Shown piece by piece: positions 24,646-36,794 of a stretch of DNA of 64,000 bases. The position numbers and the translations under genes were made by a program. The DNA is taken from NCBI RefSeq assembly GCF_008728515.1, contig NC_044990.1:61546879-61610878 (forward strand). The letters are read 5' to 3'. Source of the DNA: Papio anubis (Eukaryota; Chordata; Mammalia; Primates; Cercopithecidae). How positions within the stretch are numbered: position 1 is the stretch's first letter; each line of letters opens with the position of its first letter. The notes under the pieces are model-generated. The model did not search any database and was not told where the DNA came from. It saw nothing but the letters and a program-made list of their open reading frames with translations.

Positions 24646-27099
24646 TTAATTGTGATGCCTAAATAGTTGAAATAAGACAAGGGTCAATGTTTTTCAGATT
24701 ACTATTAATTTGACTTGCTTTGTTTGCAAATCCCAAAATATTTTGCAATTGGGTAAAATTTATAATGAGACTTACCATGGTACATAAGAATTTTTGTTTT
24801 ATTTTAGAAATTTTCCAAAGGAAATTTTCTTACGAAAAAGTCTAATAATTTTTATTTCAAAATAATACTCTATTTAAAAAATCTATTTGCAAAGAATCTA
24901 CTCAAAAAAAAATTTCAAAAATCTATCTGAAAATAATATTTGCTCCATATAAAATTTTGTAATTTGCTGATATTTAATGAAACATTTAAGATTTAGTGCA
25001 TTTTATATTGAGTTACAAATAGAATTGTTCAGTTTTCATTTATTTCATTGATATGCCTTTTTCTATATTATTTCTTATTTGAAAGATTGCATTCTGTTTA
25101 TTTATTTATTTTTTAACTTTTGGAGTTAAAGACTGCCGTCATGGTTTTGAAATTTCCTTGTTTCTGAAAAATGTCCTTCAACTGAAAATTTTCTTTTTAA
25201 CTGTTTTTGACATGTTATAGTAATTCAGTTCTAAGTAAGCCATAATTTCTTCAAAATATTTTTTCTTTTGCTTGTGGCATGTTTACTACAGTTTTCCAAA
25301 GCAAGTTATTTTTTAATACTCCATTTTTTAGTGAGCTCTAATTTCATTTTATTCCATATAGGTAATTTATTATGTTATGTTGTTTAATATTTTAAGGCTC
25401 TTTGATGGCCCAGGGTATGTTTATTTTGACTACTTCTTATCAAAATAATAAATTATTTTGTTTCCAATCCTGCTAAATATTAACCCATAATGTTATTTTA
25501 ACCAGTGTTGCTCTTAAGATCAATTCTTAATTTTTAATGAATTGCTTTGTACTTCAAGAAACCTTCAGAAGTATGTCATAATGTTTTAAAATTTACTATA
25601 CTAAGTAGCTATTTGGATTTGCTTCTCATATAGTTTATTTAATACTCTACATACCCTTTCAAGCTGATATTTTATACATTTTAAAAATTGGGTTTGGTGA
25701 ATCCAAGTATTTATTTTTATCAAATTCTGCCAGAATATAAATCATTTGTAGAGTAACATAAATATACTTTTAGATTTGCAGGGATGTGCGTGAGTACCCT
25801 CCTCCAATTCCTCTGGGACAAACTCCTTAAGGCTCCATTATTTTTGTTTATTTGTTTTAAATCAAATAAATGAAATACATGACTTCCAGGAAACAGATGA
25901 GAAAACTCAGGAGGGCAAGGAAATAAAATCTGAGAGTGCAAATTCAACTTCAGGCCTAGAAAGCAAAGGAACAAATCAAAATAGGGACCCAGAGAATACA
26001 GAGTAGAAGAATCATGCGTCCAAGAAGGAAATGCGCTTGTGTAACTGCTCACATGATATTAAAAAGTGTTAGATTACTTCGGATATTAATTTCATTGATA
26101 TACTTATTATATATAAGTGTGTGTGTGTTTACCATGCAACAGCCCAATCAGAACAAACAGAAATCCAGATATCGGTTTATCCCAGTGTTTTGAAAATGAA
26201 ACTAGCAAAACGTAATGAATTGAGTACCACCTGTCCCTTTGAACCAACAAAATTCCTTGTCTTCAAGATTTTAATTAAAACATATTAACATCTAACACAC
26301 GTTAAATGTTGGAATATTTAAATGGTTAATTTGGAAAATTACTTATGCCAACGATTGTCCTGACTTCAATGTAGATCACCGACACTCAATACTGTGTATG
26401 TTGTACATGTTTACAGTAGATCCAAATGCATAATTGTTTATTTCTTTGTAGGTTACAGACTTCAATAGATGATATTGCTTCAAAATTTTTTCATATTGAA
26501 AAAATGAATATGAATAAGTGGATAAACATTGCATGCTACTACTTGGAGAAATACATGCAACAATATCTAGCATTAAGCTTTTATTTTACAAAATCACGAT
26601 TTCTGTAGTCTCAACTTTCTGATAGGTCAAGAAAAAGTCATGATTGTAGAATATTGATTTTTAAAGCTAATGCTGTCTCTAATGTATACAATTGAAAGCA
26701 AGTCTTTTGGAAATGGACCAGCTCCTTTTTATTTTCAGTTCTGCGCTTGAAATTTTTTATACTTTATTCTTAAGGCCATAATTGGGGTGAAAAGTTAGGA
26801 TCTGAAAATTTTCTGGTGGTGTCTTTTTGATTTCTGACATTTTGTAGTTAAATGATAAATGATGAAAAATTCAGAAGAAGAGATTTTTGTCATGGGTCCA
26901 AGGCTTTGGAACGCTCTGTTCCTCCAGTTCTGACAAAGGCTTAATATAAGAACATTTAGAAAAAATTCAAAAGATAGCTCTTCATTGGTATTCTGTCTTT
27001 ACCAAGCCAAACTCATTCTTATTTTGACTTAGGCTTTGCCTGTATAAAGACATAGACTCTAAAAACTTAATTTATATGAAAATTAAATATAGAGTCATT

Positions 27100-27175
27100 T
27101 ACAAAGATATATGCATATACACATGTAATATATATATATATTTTATGCATATATTTATATAATAAAATAAGATAT
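27100..27175. repeat. AT-rich tract with TATATA core
   Basis: Contains 'taatatatatatatattt' flanked by 'atgcatat' words on both sides, giving partial dyad symmetry. Confidence 0.6.
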
Positions 27176-27551
27176 GCCTAAATACTTATGTGATTCTACT
27201 ATACTTCTCATTTCCCTGGGGTTGATTCTAGATTTTTTAAATTGAAGGTATATATTATTTACTTCGATGTTGTTATGAATGTCAACTGATTTATTTACGG
27301 ATCACGCTGATTAACAAGCAAACCATACAGTTGGGAAGATGATCGTTAAAACCGTTTTCACTTCGTTTTTGAATTTGGATCAAACTGTATGTTTTACATA
27401 TATTCTTTTATTTTGGGCAAAAGACGGTTGAAAACTGTGGTCCAATGTTATATATTCACAATACTCGTTTCTTTTTAATAACATTCTTAAATAACAATGA
27501 TCGCAATGAAGAAACAAACACAAACAAAAAGCAAACTGCTTATCCTGCTAC

Positions 27552-27815
27552 AAGAGACAGTGTAGAATAATAGAATGGTTGTAGGTTCTTGAAACAGATG
27601 TCTAAGTACAAATCTCAGCTGCATCACTTACTAGGGGTGACTTTGAGTCATGCAACTAACGTTTCTATGCCTCAATGTCCTCCAAGGAAAGCAGAGATAA
27701 TAGTAACCACCTCAAAAGAATGAAGTTAAGAGAAAACATGTTCATTTCTGCAAAGATTGTTGCAAAAACTTTATACAAACTGAACACACAATAAATGTTA
27801 ACTTTTATTACCTTA
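27552..27815 (+). mobile_element. MIR, sense, nearly full length
   Basis: 'gttcttgaaacagatgtcta', 'gcatcacttactaggggtga', 'ctttgagtcatgcaactaac', 'tatgcctcaatgtcctccaa', 'gcagagataatagtaaccac' and the final 'aataaatgttaacttttatt' are in the exact order of the MIR consensus, including the 3' end shared with L2. Confidence 0.88.
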
Positions 27816-29594
27816 TTAATATTTAAGCAGACTTCTTATTCACTCATTTCTACAGTCCACAAATATAAATTAAACTTCAATAATATTAAGCATATTTTGG
27901 CGCTGAATACATAAATTTGTTTCAGTCAAGTTTCTTTTTTTCTAGGTGAAATTTACTCTAGCTAAATAAATTAGAAAAATACATGTATTGAATATATATA
28001 AAGTGGATCAAAGTATTTGAAGGATAATGAAAAGACAAATATTTTAGGAGGTATCTGAAGCAACGTTAAAGGTTTGAGGAGCAGTAGACAGAATACATTG
28101 CTTCTGAGGTTATCGCTACAAATTTCTACTGATGCTACTACTCTGAATGCCAGTGCTGCTGAAATGCCAGTCTCATTGGTGGGACTGTAACAACATCAAC
28201 AACAAGAACAAAACTCTAACAGTTTATATTAATTACGCATCCAATTTCACAGTTTCAGAATGGAGCATTTAATTTGATGAGATAATAAACCTAAGATTAA
28301 CAACCAGGTTATTGGGAGACTACCACTCTTTTCCTCAAGAGCTGATGGTTCGGTTGGAAAAGAAAGAGAAATAAAATTATAACTTGTAAGAATGTGGTAA
28401 AGATATAACTATAGAAGTCAGAATTCATTTTTGGGCATCAAGAATAAATAAAATAATTCTAACTGAGACAAAGAATAGCTTCATATGAAGCAAATTTGGA
28501 GCAGATTACCTCTTTGAGTATTTAGAGGAAATGTGCTCAAAAGTATTATATGCCAAAGAGAAAGAGTGATCCAAGCAAGAGGTAGATGAAAATAATGCTG
28601 TGTATACATAAAATCAAACACAATTATTTTCATTGGATCCCAATGTGGAGGGTTGGTGTGTGTGTCTGTTAAGGACAGGTATGTGTGTGTGACAACAATT
28701 GAGCTTGAGGTATTAGTGTTGAAGTCCAGAAAATTATCAGTTTTATGTGTAAACAGGAGACATTTAGACCTTATCCTAGAGTATTGTGCAAGTATGTTGT
28801 TGTTGAAGATTTTACAGATGAAACACATGAACTTTTATAGGAACATTAAGTTAATAATTGAAAAACTCATTTGAGCAATGGGAGTTAGAGTGATAGTCTA
28901 GTCAAGAAATGACATATGTCCATGAAAAGACAGCAAGTGTGACATCTTTAAGAAAATATTTAGTAAAAACACATTGAGATATTATAAATACTGTACAAAT
29001 ACTGTATTAACAGCTTTATGCTAGTAGTCAGAGAAATGCATTCATAGCTTTAAAATTGTATAGAATGGTAGCGTGACTTATCAAGAGATAACCAGGCTGA
29101 AATGCATGTTTGGAAGGAATTTTGGCTTGGAATATTTTGACTTTGAAGTATTTGTTTTGAACAGGAAGTTGCACATATAAACCTGAAAAAAAGAGAAAAA
29201 CATTTTCCCTAGAAATATTTAATGCATTAAAAATAGTATTTAAAATATCATTAAAACCTCCAATTTGGCAAAACCAATGAGAAGTCCACTGGTAAGTCAG
29301 TCCAAGGAATGTTGTCGTCATGGGTCCACCTCCTTCCAGTCTCAGCTGCTGCTGACTTAGTGCAGGATAAATAAATGTTGAAAATGGTTTAGGGTTGAAG
29401 GCAGGGATAAAATGAACTTGCCCAGCAAAGTATTTAACTACTTCTGTGACATCCAGGTGAATTACTGTCTATAAAACCCCCAATAACCTAGTATCCAAGG
29501 GTAAAATTTTGAAGTAACCTAAGATTCTCTTTTTATTTACCGTCTACCATATCTGTGTACATACTATTTTACTCCATATTCAGAACATATTCAT
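27816..29594. other. Unassigned, no gene seen
   Basis: No transposon recognised. A short GT-rich run lies at 28648-28692. Frames of 115 codons (28481-28828 minus) and 97 codons (29028-29321 minus) carry no recognisable domain. Confidence 0.4.
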
Positions 29595-29610
29595 AAGCAG
29601 ACACTTTTTG
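29595..29610 (+). repeat. Left target-site duplication of the L1PA insertion
   Basis: 'aagcagacactttttg', repeated exactly at 30307-30322. Confidence 0.95.
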
Positions 29611-29786
29611 TTTTTTTTTTTTGTTTTTTGTTTTTGTTTTTTTTAATTTATTTATTATTATTATACTTTAAGTTGTAGGGTACATGTGCATAACATGCAG
29701 GTTTGTTACATATGTATACTTGTGTCATGTTAGTCTGCTGCACCCATCAACTCGTCATTTACATCAGGTATAACTCCCAATGCAAT

Positions 29787-29808
29787 CCCTCCCCCCTCCC
29801 CCCTCCCC
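29787..29808 (-). other. L1 3'UTR G-quadruplex-type tract
   Basis: On the minus strand this reads as G4 and G6 runs separated by single A (plus strand 'ccctcccccctcccccc'). This is the known polypurine tract of the L1PA 3'UTR, able in principle to fold into a G-quadruplex. Confidence 0.85.
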
Positions 29809-29863
29809 ATGATAGGCCCCGGTGTGTGATGTTCCCCTTCCTGAGTCCAAGTGATCTCGTTGT

Positions 29864-30306
29864 TCAGTTCCCACCTATGAGTGAGAACATGCGGTGTTTG
29901 GTTTTCTGTTCTTGTGATAGTTTGCTAAGAATGATGGTTTCCAGCTGCATCCATGTCCCTACAAAGGACGCAAACTCATCCTTTTTTATGGCTGCATAGT
30001 ATTCCATGGTGTATATGTGCCACATTTTCTTAATCCAATCTGTCACTGATGGACATTTGGGTTGATTCCAAGTCTTTGCTATTGTGAATAGTGCTGCAAT
30101 AAACATACGTGTGCATGTGTCTTTATAGCAGCATAATTTATAATCCTTTGGGTATATCCCCAGTAATGGGATGGCTGGGTCATATGGTACATCTGGTTCT
30201 AGATCCTTGAGGAATCGCCATACTGTTTTCCATAATGGTTGAACTAGTTTACAATCCCACCAACAGTGTAAAAGTGTTCCTATTTCTCCACATCCTCTCC
30301 AGCACC
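29864..30306 (-). pseudogene. C-terminal ORF2p remnant of the L1PA
   Basis: An open frame of nearly 150 codons encodes the extreme C-terminus of L1 ORF2p, upstream of the 3'UTR. It contains the cysteine-rich segment (a C-x3-C-x-pattern near 'GTLLHCWWDCK'), then 'YPKDYKLCCYKDTCTRMF', 'AKTWNQPKCP', 'WIKKMWHIYTMEYYAAIKK' and the terminal 'MFSLIGGN', matching where the normal protein ends. The endonuclease and reverse-transcriptase domains are absent because of 5' truncation, so it cannot retrotranspose. The apparent ATG lies in the flanking and truncated sequence and is not a real start. Expression is not expected; the frame is open because the insertion is fairly young. Confidence 0.9.
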
Positions 30307-30322
30307 AAGCAGACACTTTTTG
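30307..30322 (+). repeat. Right target-site duplication of the L1PA insertion
   Basis: Exact copy of 29595-29610. Confidence 0.95.
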
Positions 30323-30439
30323 ACATCTTTATTGTACCAACACTGATTTTGAGGAATCATAGTTGTTTTTTTTTTTTTTCTGTGTCAGTTTTGGAACATT
30401 CTGATTGTTTTGCTGGCCACCACTCTTGCTAGTAGAACA

Positions 30440-31030
30440 TCATGGTTGTTCCCTCTTCCACCCCCAAGGCAATTTGAAGCACATCTTTTACATTTTTTAA
30501 TCCTTTAGTGGCTTTCAATCACATCTAAAGTAAAAGCCAATTTCTTTATCAAGTCTCATTATTTATTTGTTTATTTATTTACTTATGGCTTTCTCCTTGC
30601 TGTCTGCTTCTACAACATTACCCTTTACCATTCTCCTCCCGTTAACTCTAGTCCAGCTATACTCTGCTTCTTTTAGTTTTTCAAGGATGCCGATTTGTTT
30701 TTGTCTTAGGTTCTCTAAACATGCTGACTGCTTAATTCCATGAATCAATTCCCTATATTTTTACATAGGTCACTCAGTCAGCTGGTCCCCATTCAAAAGT
30801 CTCTTTCTCTAAACTCTCTATCAAAACATTTGCATCCCATTCCATTTACTCCCTAATTTTTGATCCTTATTATTATCTTCATGGCTGATCATTACATGAA
30901 ATATCAGGTATGTATATATTTACTTGTTTAATATTTCTGTATTTTTTCATTGTTCACTGCTGTTTCACCAACATTTACAACATTGTTTGGGATATATTAG
31001 CGACTCATTAAATAATTAATAAACTGAGTG
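30440..31030 (+). mobile_element. L2, sense, 3' part
   Basis: Sense L2 words in order: 'cctttagtggctttcaatca', 'taaagtaaaagccaatttct', 'tcaagtctcatt', 'cattaccctttaccattctc', 'tagtccagctatactctgct', 'catggctgatcattacatg', 'tgttcactgctgtttcacca' and the closing 'gactcattaaataattaat'. The (TTTA) run near 30560 lies inside it. The T-rich gap and the L1PA insertion just upstream separate it from other repeats. Confidence 0.7.
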
Positions 31031-33837
31031 TACCAAAGCCGTCACAGATGCTTTACTGGCACATGGGTAGAAGCTAATTCAGTGATATTATTTGAAATTA
31101 AACATACATAGCTATATCTTCATTTAAGTATTTGTGTAATATATTTTAAATATGAATTAGAACGTAACTGTAGCAGAACATGTGCTTGTTCTGATCTTAC
31201 TCTCTTACAGGACTGATTACATACTTACCTTTGGGCTTGCTAAGCATTTTGTCATTCTATCTGCTTACATTGTGAATTCCTTAAGCTATGGACTAGGGAA
31301 GATATAACTATACACTCACATACACACGTACGTATTTATATCTGTGGAGTATATATATTATAATCAAATACATTAATATTGTAATCAAATATTAACTGTA
31401 GAACACTGGGGTTCTGAGATGTAAACTTTTCAATTCAAAAAGTAAATAAAATAACCGGGATTTTATCTCACACCTTTCTGGTAAAAAACTGGTAATAATT
31501 TCCATTAAGATATGTTTATGATGACCTATTTTTTCTCCCTGGAGTGTTTATAATTTAATAGTTTATGTAATTCTCAAGAAGTATATATTATAAGAATATA
31601 AAGTGATAATTTTATACACTGGCCATTAAGTTAGTCTGATCTTGGCAGAGCAGTATTTAAACTCCCTAAGATTGTTCTGTCATAAGCACCTTGCACACAA
31701 TTGCACATTTAATGTATCTCATTTGTCTTAAATTGCAGTTAGACAGCAACCTGACCTTCTATTCACAGGGTGGATAATTGACTAAGTGAGTTGAGAAAAC
31801 CATTTGTTTGACCTCTGTGGGAGAGAGTTCCATCAGTCTTCTGGCACCAGACGGAAGCAAGTTATGATTAAATAACCACAACCTCCAACAGCTCTGAACA
31901 CATTCCTCTCACTCACGTGCTGTAGTTTTGTGCCAATGTGTCTGCTCCTGGCCAGGCACATTCTGTTCCCCTCTCCAGTCATAACTCAATCTTGTAACGG
32001 GTGCCACCATCCTCATAACTGAATCTGGCGCAGAATCCAGTATCTTCTTTCCTTCTGGCACAAAATCCTCCTTCTTATTCCAACCTCATTCCCTTTCTAT
32101 GCCTAGCCTCTGCTTTTATGTTGGTACCCTTCCAAATGTCAGTTCCAATCCTTTTTCCTATTCTGAGTTACATTTTCCTCATTGATCCTCTGATTCCAAG
32201 GCTCTGATTATTTCTTCTTTTCTTTCCTCTCTTCTTTCTCATTACTCTAATTATTATCTATTTTATCTTTGTTTACAGTATTTGCCTATAAGCAAAAATT
32301 TAATGTTTCCAAATAATAAAATCCACCACAACTTTTATTGATAAAATACTTGCAGGTCATATAAAAAAGAGTCACTGTTTTGGTATTTCTGTATGATATA
32401 TATTAGCAGATTACCTCAAGCATCTCAGTATAGAACCTAAAAGCGATATGATAACACATTATGTTAACTAAATTTTTCTGTGTAAGTTTAACATATGAAG
32501 GGCATTTAACTCAAGTTACATCTTGAGTCAAAGTTTTCAAAATATATAGAAATTTACGGGAAGCTGAGGAGTCTCATTTTTGCCTCCAATTAATGTAGAT
32601 TAATTAAAAGTATATATTAATTTAATAAAATATTTATGAAAGACTGCATTAATGCTGGAATTTCTGATCTGTATTTTCCAACTGTAAGTATACATTCTTA
32701 TACTAAACATTTATAATCACATTCTTACACAGAAACACATGCACACACACAACTTAAAAACTTGACCTTTAATCATTAGTCCACTTGGGGTTGAGACCTA
32801 CTTTTTTCACAAATGTTTATTACATGGTCACTTTTTCACTCCTGGAGGGGAACTCCTTCCTTGGAAATTACATATTTTAGTTCTTCTGTTCCCAAAATCC
32901 ATTCTTCAAATGGCTCTGATTTAGTTTTTTTCTATTTATATTGTTCCATTTTATATTTTCTATTTATATTGTTTAATGTCTTGCTCTCAGAAGTCTAGCA
33001 TATTTTCTTGGTCTTGTGATTTGTTTTAATATTAATATAGGTAAGAATTTCAAGTTATTATATTTCAAATATAGTATAGTGCATAAAACTCCTAAATATG
33101 TAAACATATGTGAATATAGAAGGATTGACATTGCTGTACAGTGAAGAGAACAACAGTGAGAAAACAAAAATAAATATTAACTGGAAGGAAAAAATGGAAA
33201 TGGAGATTACAAGAAAAATGAAGTTTGTTTATGGTGGGAGAAAGTGGTTGTTATACGATAATGCTACCTTTCAAAGTAGTAATTTAAAAGAGATATATAG
33301 AGACAGTTTGTGTTTTGGAGGGAGGCACAGAGAAAGAACAAAATTTAACATAATGCTACGATTAGGGTGTTCAATTACTGGTCCTCAACTCAATTTTTAA
33401 ATGTATATTCTCAATTGCAATACACTTTCACAGTATTTATGCAATTAAAACTGTAATATTAATATGGTTTAATCTCCACTACCTTTGTGGCTTCATTACC
33501 CTTCAATCTGCTTTGAGACAAGCACTCTTTGAAAGCTCTTATCTTCAAAGGAGTAATTAAAGCAAAGCGGAGAATGGAGAAGCATTTATTTTGTAAAATA
33601 CAGAAATATTTTCATGTTATAAATATTTTACTAGACAAAGAAATTCAATTAATGACAATCTGTCACAAATTAATACGTGTGGTTATTTTTGGATAATAAC
33701 ATCTAAAATATGTATATCAAAAATCAAAGCAGCCTATGTTTTTCAGGTATCTTTAAAGCTGTTACGCTTGCACAGTGACAAAACATGTACTAAGACAGTA
33801 CTTTCTTGGTATATGGAGATATAGATAGACGATTGAC

Positions 33838-33884
<47 letters not shown>

Positions 33885-35685
33885 AAGAAAGAAATGTATT
33901 AAGTAAATTCATTTAACCACATATTTACCATACATGGTTAAATGGCAAAATAATAGATGGAGAAAATTAAAATATAAGCAGATTGACAATTGAAATTGAA
34001 AGCTGTATTCTTTGTAAAAAGAATAAATGTTTTTGCTTCTTTTTATGTAATGTGATACTAAGTATAAAATTAGTAATATGCGGCAACTAAAGATCTTATT
34101 AGTGTCTAATACATATTACATAAATAAATACTGTTTAATCGGGCTTTGCAAGTGACAAATCTGACTGCTAAGTTATCTAACAACAAACATTCTGCTATTC
34201 AGACAGATAGTAGGTTTCAAATATTATTAAAACATGACAGTCCTTTGTTTTTGTTAATTTAATTCTTCCTAGTTAAACACAATAATAAAATATATGAAAC
34301 CAGTATTTTTCTTCCTGGTGAAGAAAATAAAGGAGAAAAGAGGAAGAGGGAAGTTTAACAAACATATGTTATTACAAAAAACACATTTCATTAAACACTT
34401 CCCTAAAATTTCAGGTGGTATTTTTTGCTTTTATTTTTTTCCCTCGACCCCCACTTAACATAAAACAGGATGAACTTGTTCTTAATCATCTGAAAACCCT
34501 GGATGACTTAAACAGTAAATCAACATGAATAAATAAAAGAAGTAGGTCACATAATCAAAAATTGTGCATGATATCTCATTAATAAACTATAGAAATAAGC
34601 AAAATGTTCCTTTGACCATTCAGATTAATAATATCTCCCTTGTCTTGTTGAAGGATGGTTAACTTTGACAAGCTAAATAATACTATTAAGTTAAATAATC
34701 TCACCAGTAAAGTTAAAATGCAGAGTCCTAAGTATTATATAACTCAAGAAATAAAATAAAGACAGAGGACATTCAGTTAAAAATCTTACTGCCTTTGGCT
34801 AAAAGGCAAAATGCATGTTGATAATTAATGTTATACTACCCTTTTCAAAGTTATTGTACAGGTATACCTATACATTAATTAGTAATCGGTAAGAATGAGT
34901 TGCCTTAAGAAAGCTGACTGTAAAGTTCAGTACTTTGTGCTCAGAAAAGGTAGATACAATTAAAGAAACAATGAAAATGAATACTCCCATGAATTTTGCA
35001 GATGAAGGAAATACTTGCCTAGTACCTTTTATGGTTGGGTGAAGAGATATACTTAAGACTTCAATATAATATATTTAAGACAGAGTAAAATAAAAGGTAC
35101 ATGATAGATAGTAAGCTGATATCCATATTGTAAATCATAAGTTATTTTAGGCAGAAATTATAAATCAATTTATAATGATTTGAATGATGGTATGTGTGAC
35201 AGCCATCATCTCTGGATGGCCTTGAGTTGTATGTAGCTGTTTAAATTATTTCAGAGAACAACAACAACATTGTGTTTCCTATTACAACCTATGGAGTTGC
35301 AGTTAAGAGACAAGCTCAAAAGCTGAACTGGTTGGTCCATTTTGAAATTTCCTCATTATTGTCATATTTCATGAAAATTGCCCTATACGTATAAATATAA
35401 GTAAATCTAATTTCCTATTTTCTGGCTGGAGAACTCGATGTCTTTCCAAAATATAGAAGCTAGCCCTCCCTGAGATGTTATAATTCAGTTATTCATGTAC
35501 AGTTGGCTAAAAACATATACCAATGTTTTTGATTAAGAACCAAACAAAGGAAAAATGTGGAAATTTAGTAAAACTCAATTTTAAGTGTCCATGAATGACA
35601 GAGCACATTCACACTCATTCATGTACATATTTTCTATGCCTGTTTTTATGCTAAATCTGTAGAGTTTAGTAATGGCAAAAGATAC
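31031..35685. other. Repeat-poor unassigned interval
   Basis: About 4.6 kb without a transposon I can name, apart from the GATA microsatellite at 33838-33895. The part 31700-32230 is less AT-rich and pyrimidine-biased. Short open frames (32813-32998, 33110-33400 of 96 codons) have no known domain. No promoter-like CpG cluster. Confidence 0.4.
33838..33895 (+). repeat. GATA microsatellite ending in GAAA
   Basis: About eleven consecutive 'gata' units at 33838-33882 followed by 'gaaagaaagaaa'. Tetranucleotide tracts like this are usually length-polymorphic. Confidence 0.92.
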
Positions 35686-35800
35686 CATATGGTCCGCAAA
35701 GCCTGAAATAGCTACTATCTGTACCTTACAGAAAAAAAAATAAAATTAAAAAAAAAAAAAAAAAAAGAGCTGACTCTTTTTCTGACCTCTGGTCTAAGTC
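35686..35800 (-). mobile_element. MER5A-like fragment (hAT-Charlie) with A-rich expansion
   Basis: 'ccatatggtccgcaaagcct' and 'gaaatagctactatctgtac' followed by 'cttacagaaa' are antisense MER5A terminal sequence. The expected closing words resume after an A-rich run as 'gctgactctttttctgacct' and 'ctggtcta'. The run at 35731-35766 therefore looks like an expansion or A-rich insertion close to the terminal repeat. Confidence 0.65.
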
Positions 35801-36299
35801 AAGTCTGTCCCACAAGACATAAGGTACAATGCTTTCTCCACATGTGGTCAGGAAGAATCTCAAAACTAGAGTCAGGCCTCACATTATCAATAGGACCATT
35901 CTAGCCTTCTGCAAGCTTTCAGGCTTTAGTCAAAGCTGGCACATTTTCAGTGAATCCTTAGCCCATTGGTGGTCTGCAAGAGTAAGAGCTCTCATGTACA
36001 TCCCAGAGCCACATGTATCTCAGGAATTACCAGTTTCTGAATAGAGAAAAGGGAAAAGGGAAAGGCATTGAGTTAGGGCCAAATTCTTAGTATCTTCCAC
36101 TTTTTCCAATATGAGAAATGTACATCCTACTGTCCACTATCTTTAGCAATATTGTCATTACTGTGAACACAATGTGATACCTGAATTTCTCTAATTATTC
36201 AATTACTTTATCTGATTCTGGACCCTAATCCTATACTCTTGTATTCAATGTTTTACTCTGTCCCCAAGAAGACATTTGCTAGCAATAACTAAGAAGAGC
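35801..36299. other. Unassigned, no gene seen
   Basis: A 71-codon plus-strand frame at 35829-36044 has no recognisable domain. No repeat identified. Confidence 0.4.
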
Positions 36300-36490
36300 T
36301 AATGCATTTTGAAAGATTACAATGTGATACACACTTTTCTAAGTTCTTTATATAGTACCTCAATTAATCTTCACAAAGGCATTTTACAGTAGTTTTATTA
36401 TTATTCCAGAAGATAACATAAGCTTAAATACTATAAGTAAATTCAAGCAGTACAGTTGTGGCAGTACTTGCTTTAAACTTAAAATTGTAT
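36300..36490 (-). mobile_element. MIR, antisense
   Basis: 'acacttttctaagttcttta', 'tagtacctcaattaatcttc', 'acaaaggcattttacag' and 'tattattattccagaagata' match antisense MIR order. Confidence 0.65.
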
Positions 36491-36794
36491 AACCTTGGAA
36501 TTATTTTCTTTTGAGTTATTTCTCAACTTTCATGTAACAGACAATATTTTTCTGTATTTGCCGTGGGTATTATAGTGACTAAGGAACATGAGATTGCAAA
36601 CTATGCATACTATAATACTATCATCCTACATATTACTGTATTTTCCAAAAGTGTTCAAATATGTCTCCAAATTATAATTTATAACTATTCAAATTTATAA
36701 GTTAAAATAATAATTGTTAAATATTGAAGGTAATAATATTAAAGACCTTTAAAATATAAATAAAATGTTTGTTACTTTAGATAAACTATTTTTT
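36491..36794. other. Unassigned AT-rich spacer
   Basis: Nothing recognised. Confidence 0.4.

Larger units (their letters stand above)
20149..27551. other. Long unassigned interval, almost free of recognisable transposons
   Basis: About 7.4 kb of AT-rich DNA. No Alu, L1, LTR or DNA transposon was recognised. Possible exceptions are a weak MIR-like word order at 23090-23150 and low-complexity tracts at 23930-24000, 24598-24645 and 27100-27175. Open frames (23163-23360 minus, 23793-24032 plus, 25720-26052 minus of 110 codons) show no known domain or splice-supported structure. Confidence 0.4.
29611..30306 (-). mobile_element. 5'-truncated L1PA insertion, antisense
   Basis: About 696 bases bounded by a perfect 16-base duplication. 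From the left come the antisense poly-A tail (T-rich, 29611-29660), the 3'UTR ('actttaagttgtagggtaca', 'gtttgttacatatgtatact'), the C-rich strand of the 3'UTR G-rich tract (29787-29808), and the terminal ORF2 coding region. Truncation falls in ORF2 at 'cacatcctctccagcacc'. Sequence details such as 'gtgtgatgttccccttcc' fit a hominoid/Old World primate L1PA subfamily around L1PA4-5 rather than the currently active human L1; that subfamily call is inference. Confidence 0.95.

Noticed and set aside
25720..26052. 110-codon minus-strand frame
   Set aside because: No known motif, AT-rich surroundings, no homologous neighbour or exon-like signals; consistent with chance.
28481..28828. 115-codon minus-strand frame
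   Set aside because: No domain recognised; GT-rich low-complexity DNA inside it probably keeps the frame open.
29864..30316. 150-codon minus-strand frame as a cellular gene
   Set aside because: It is the C-terminal end of L1 ORF2 in a truncated L1PA; its apparent start lies at the truncation point and partly in the target duplication.
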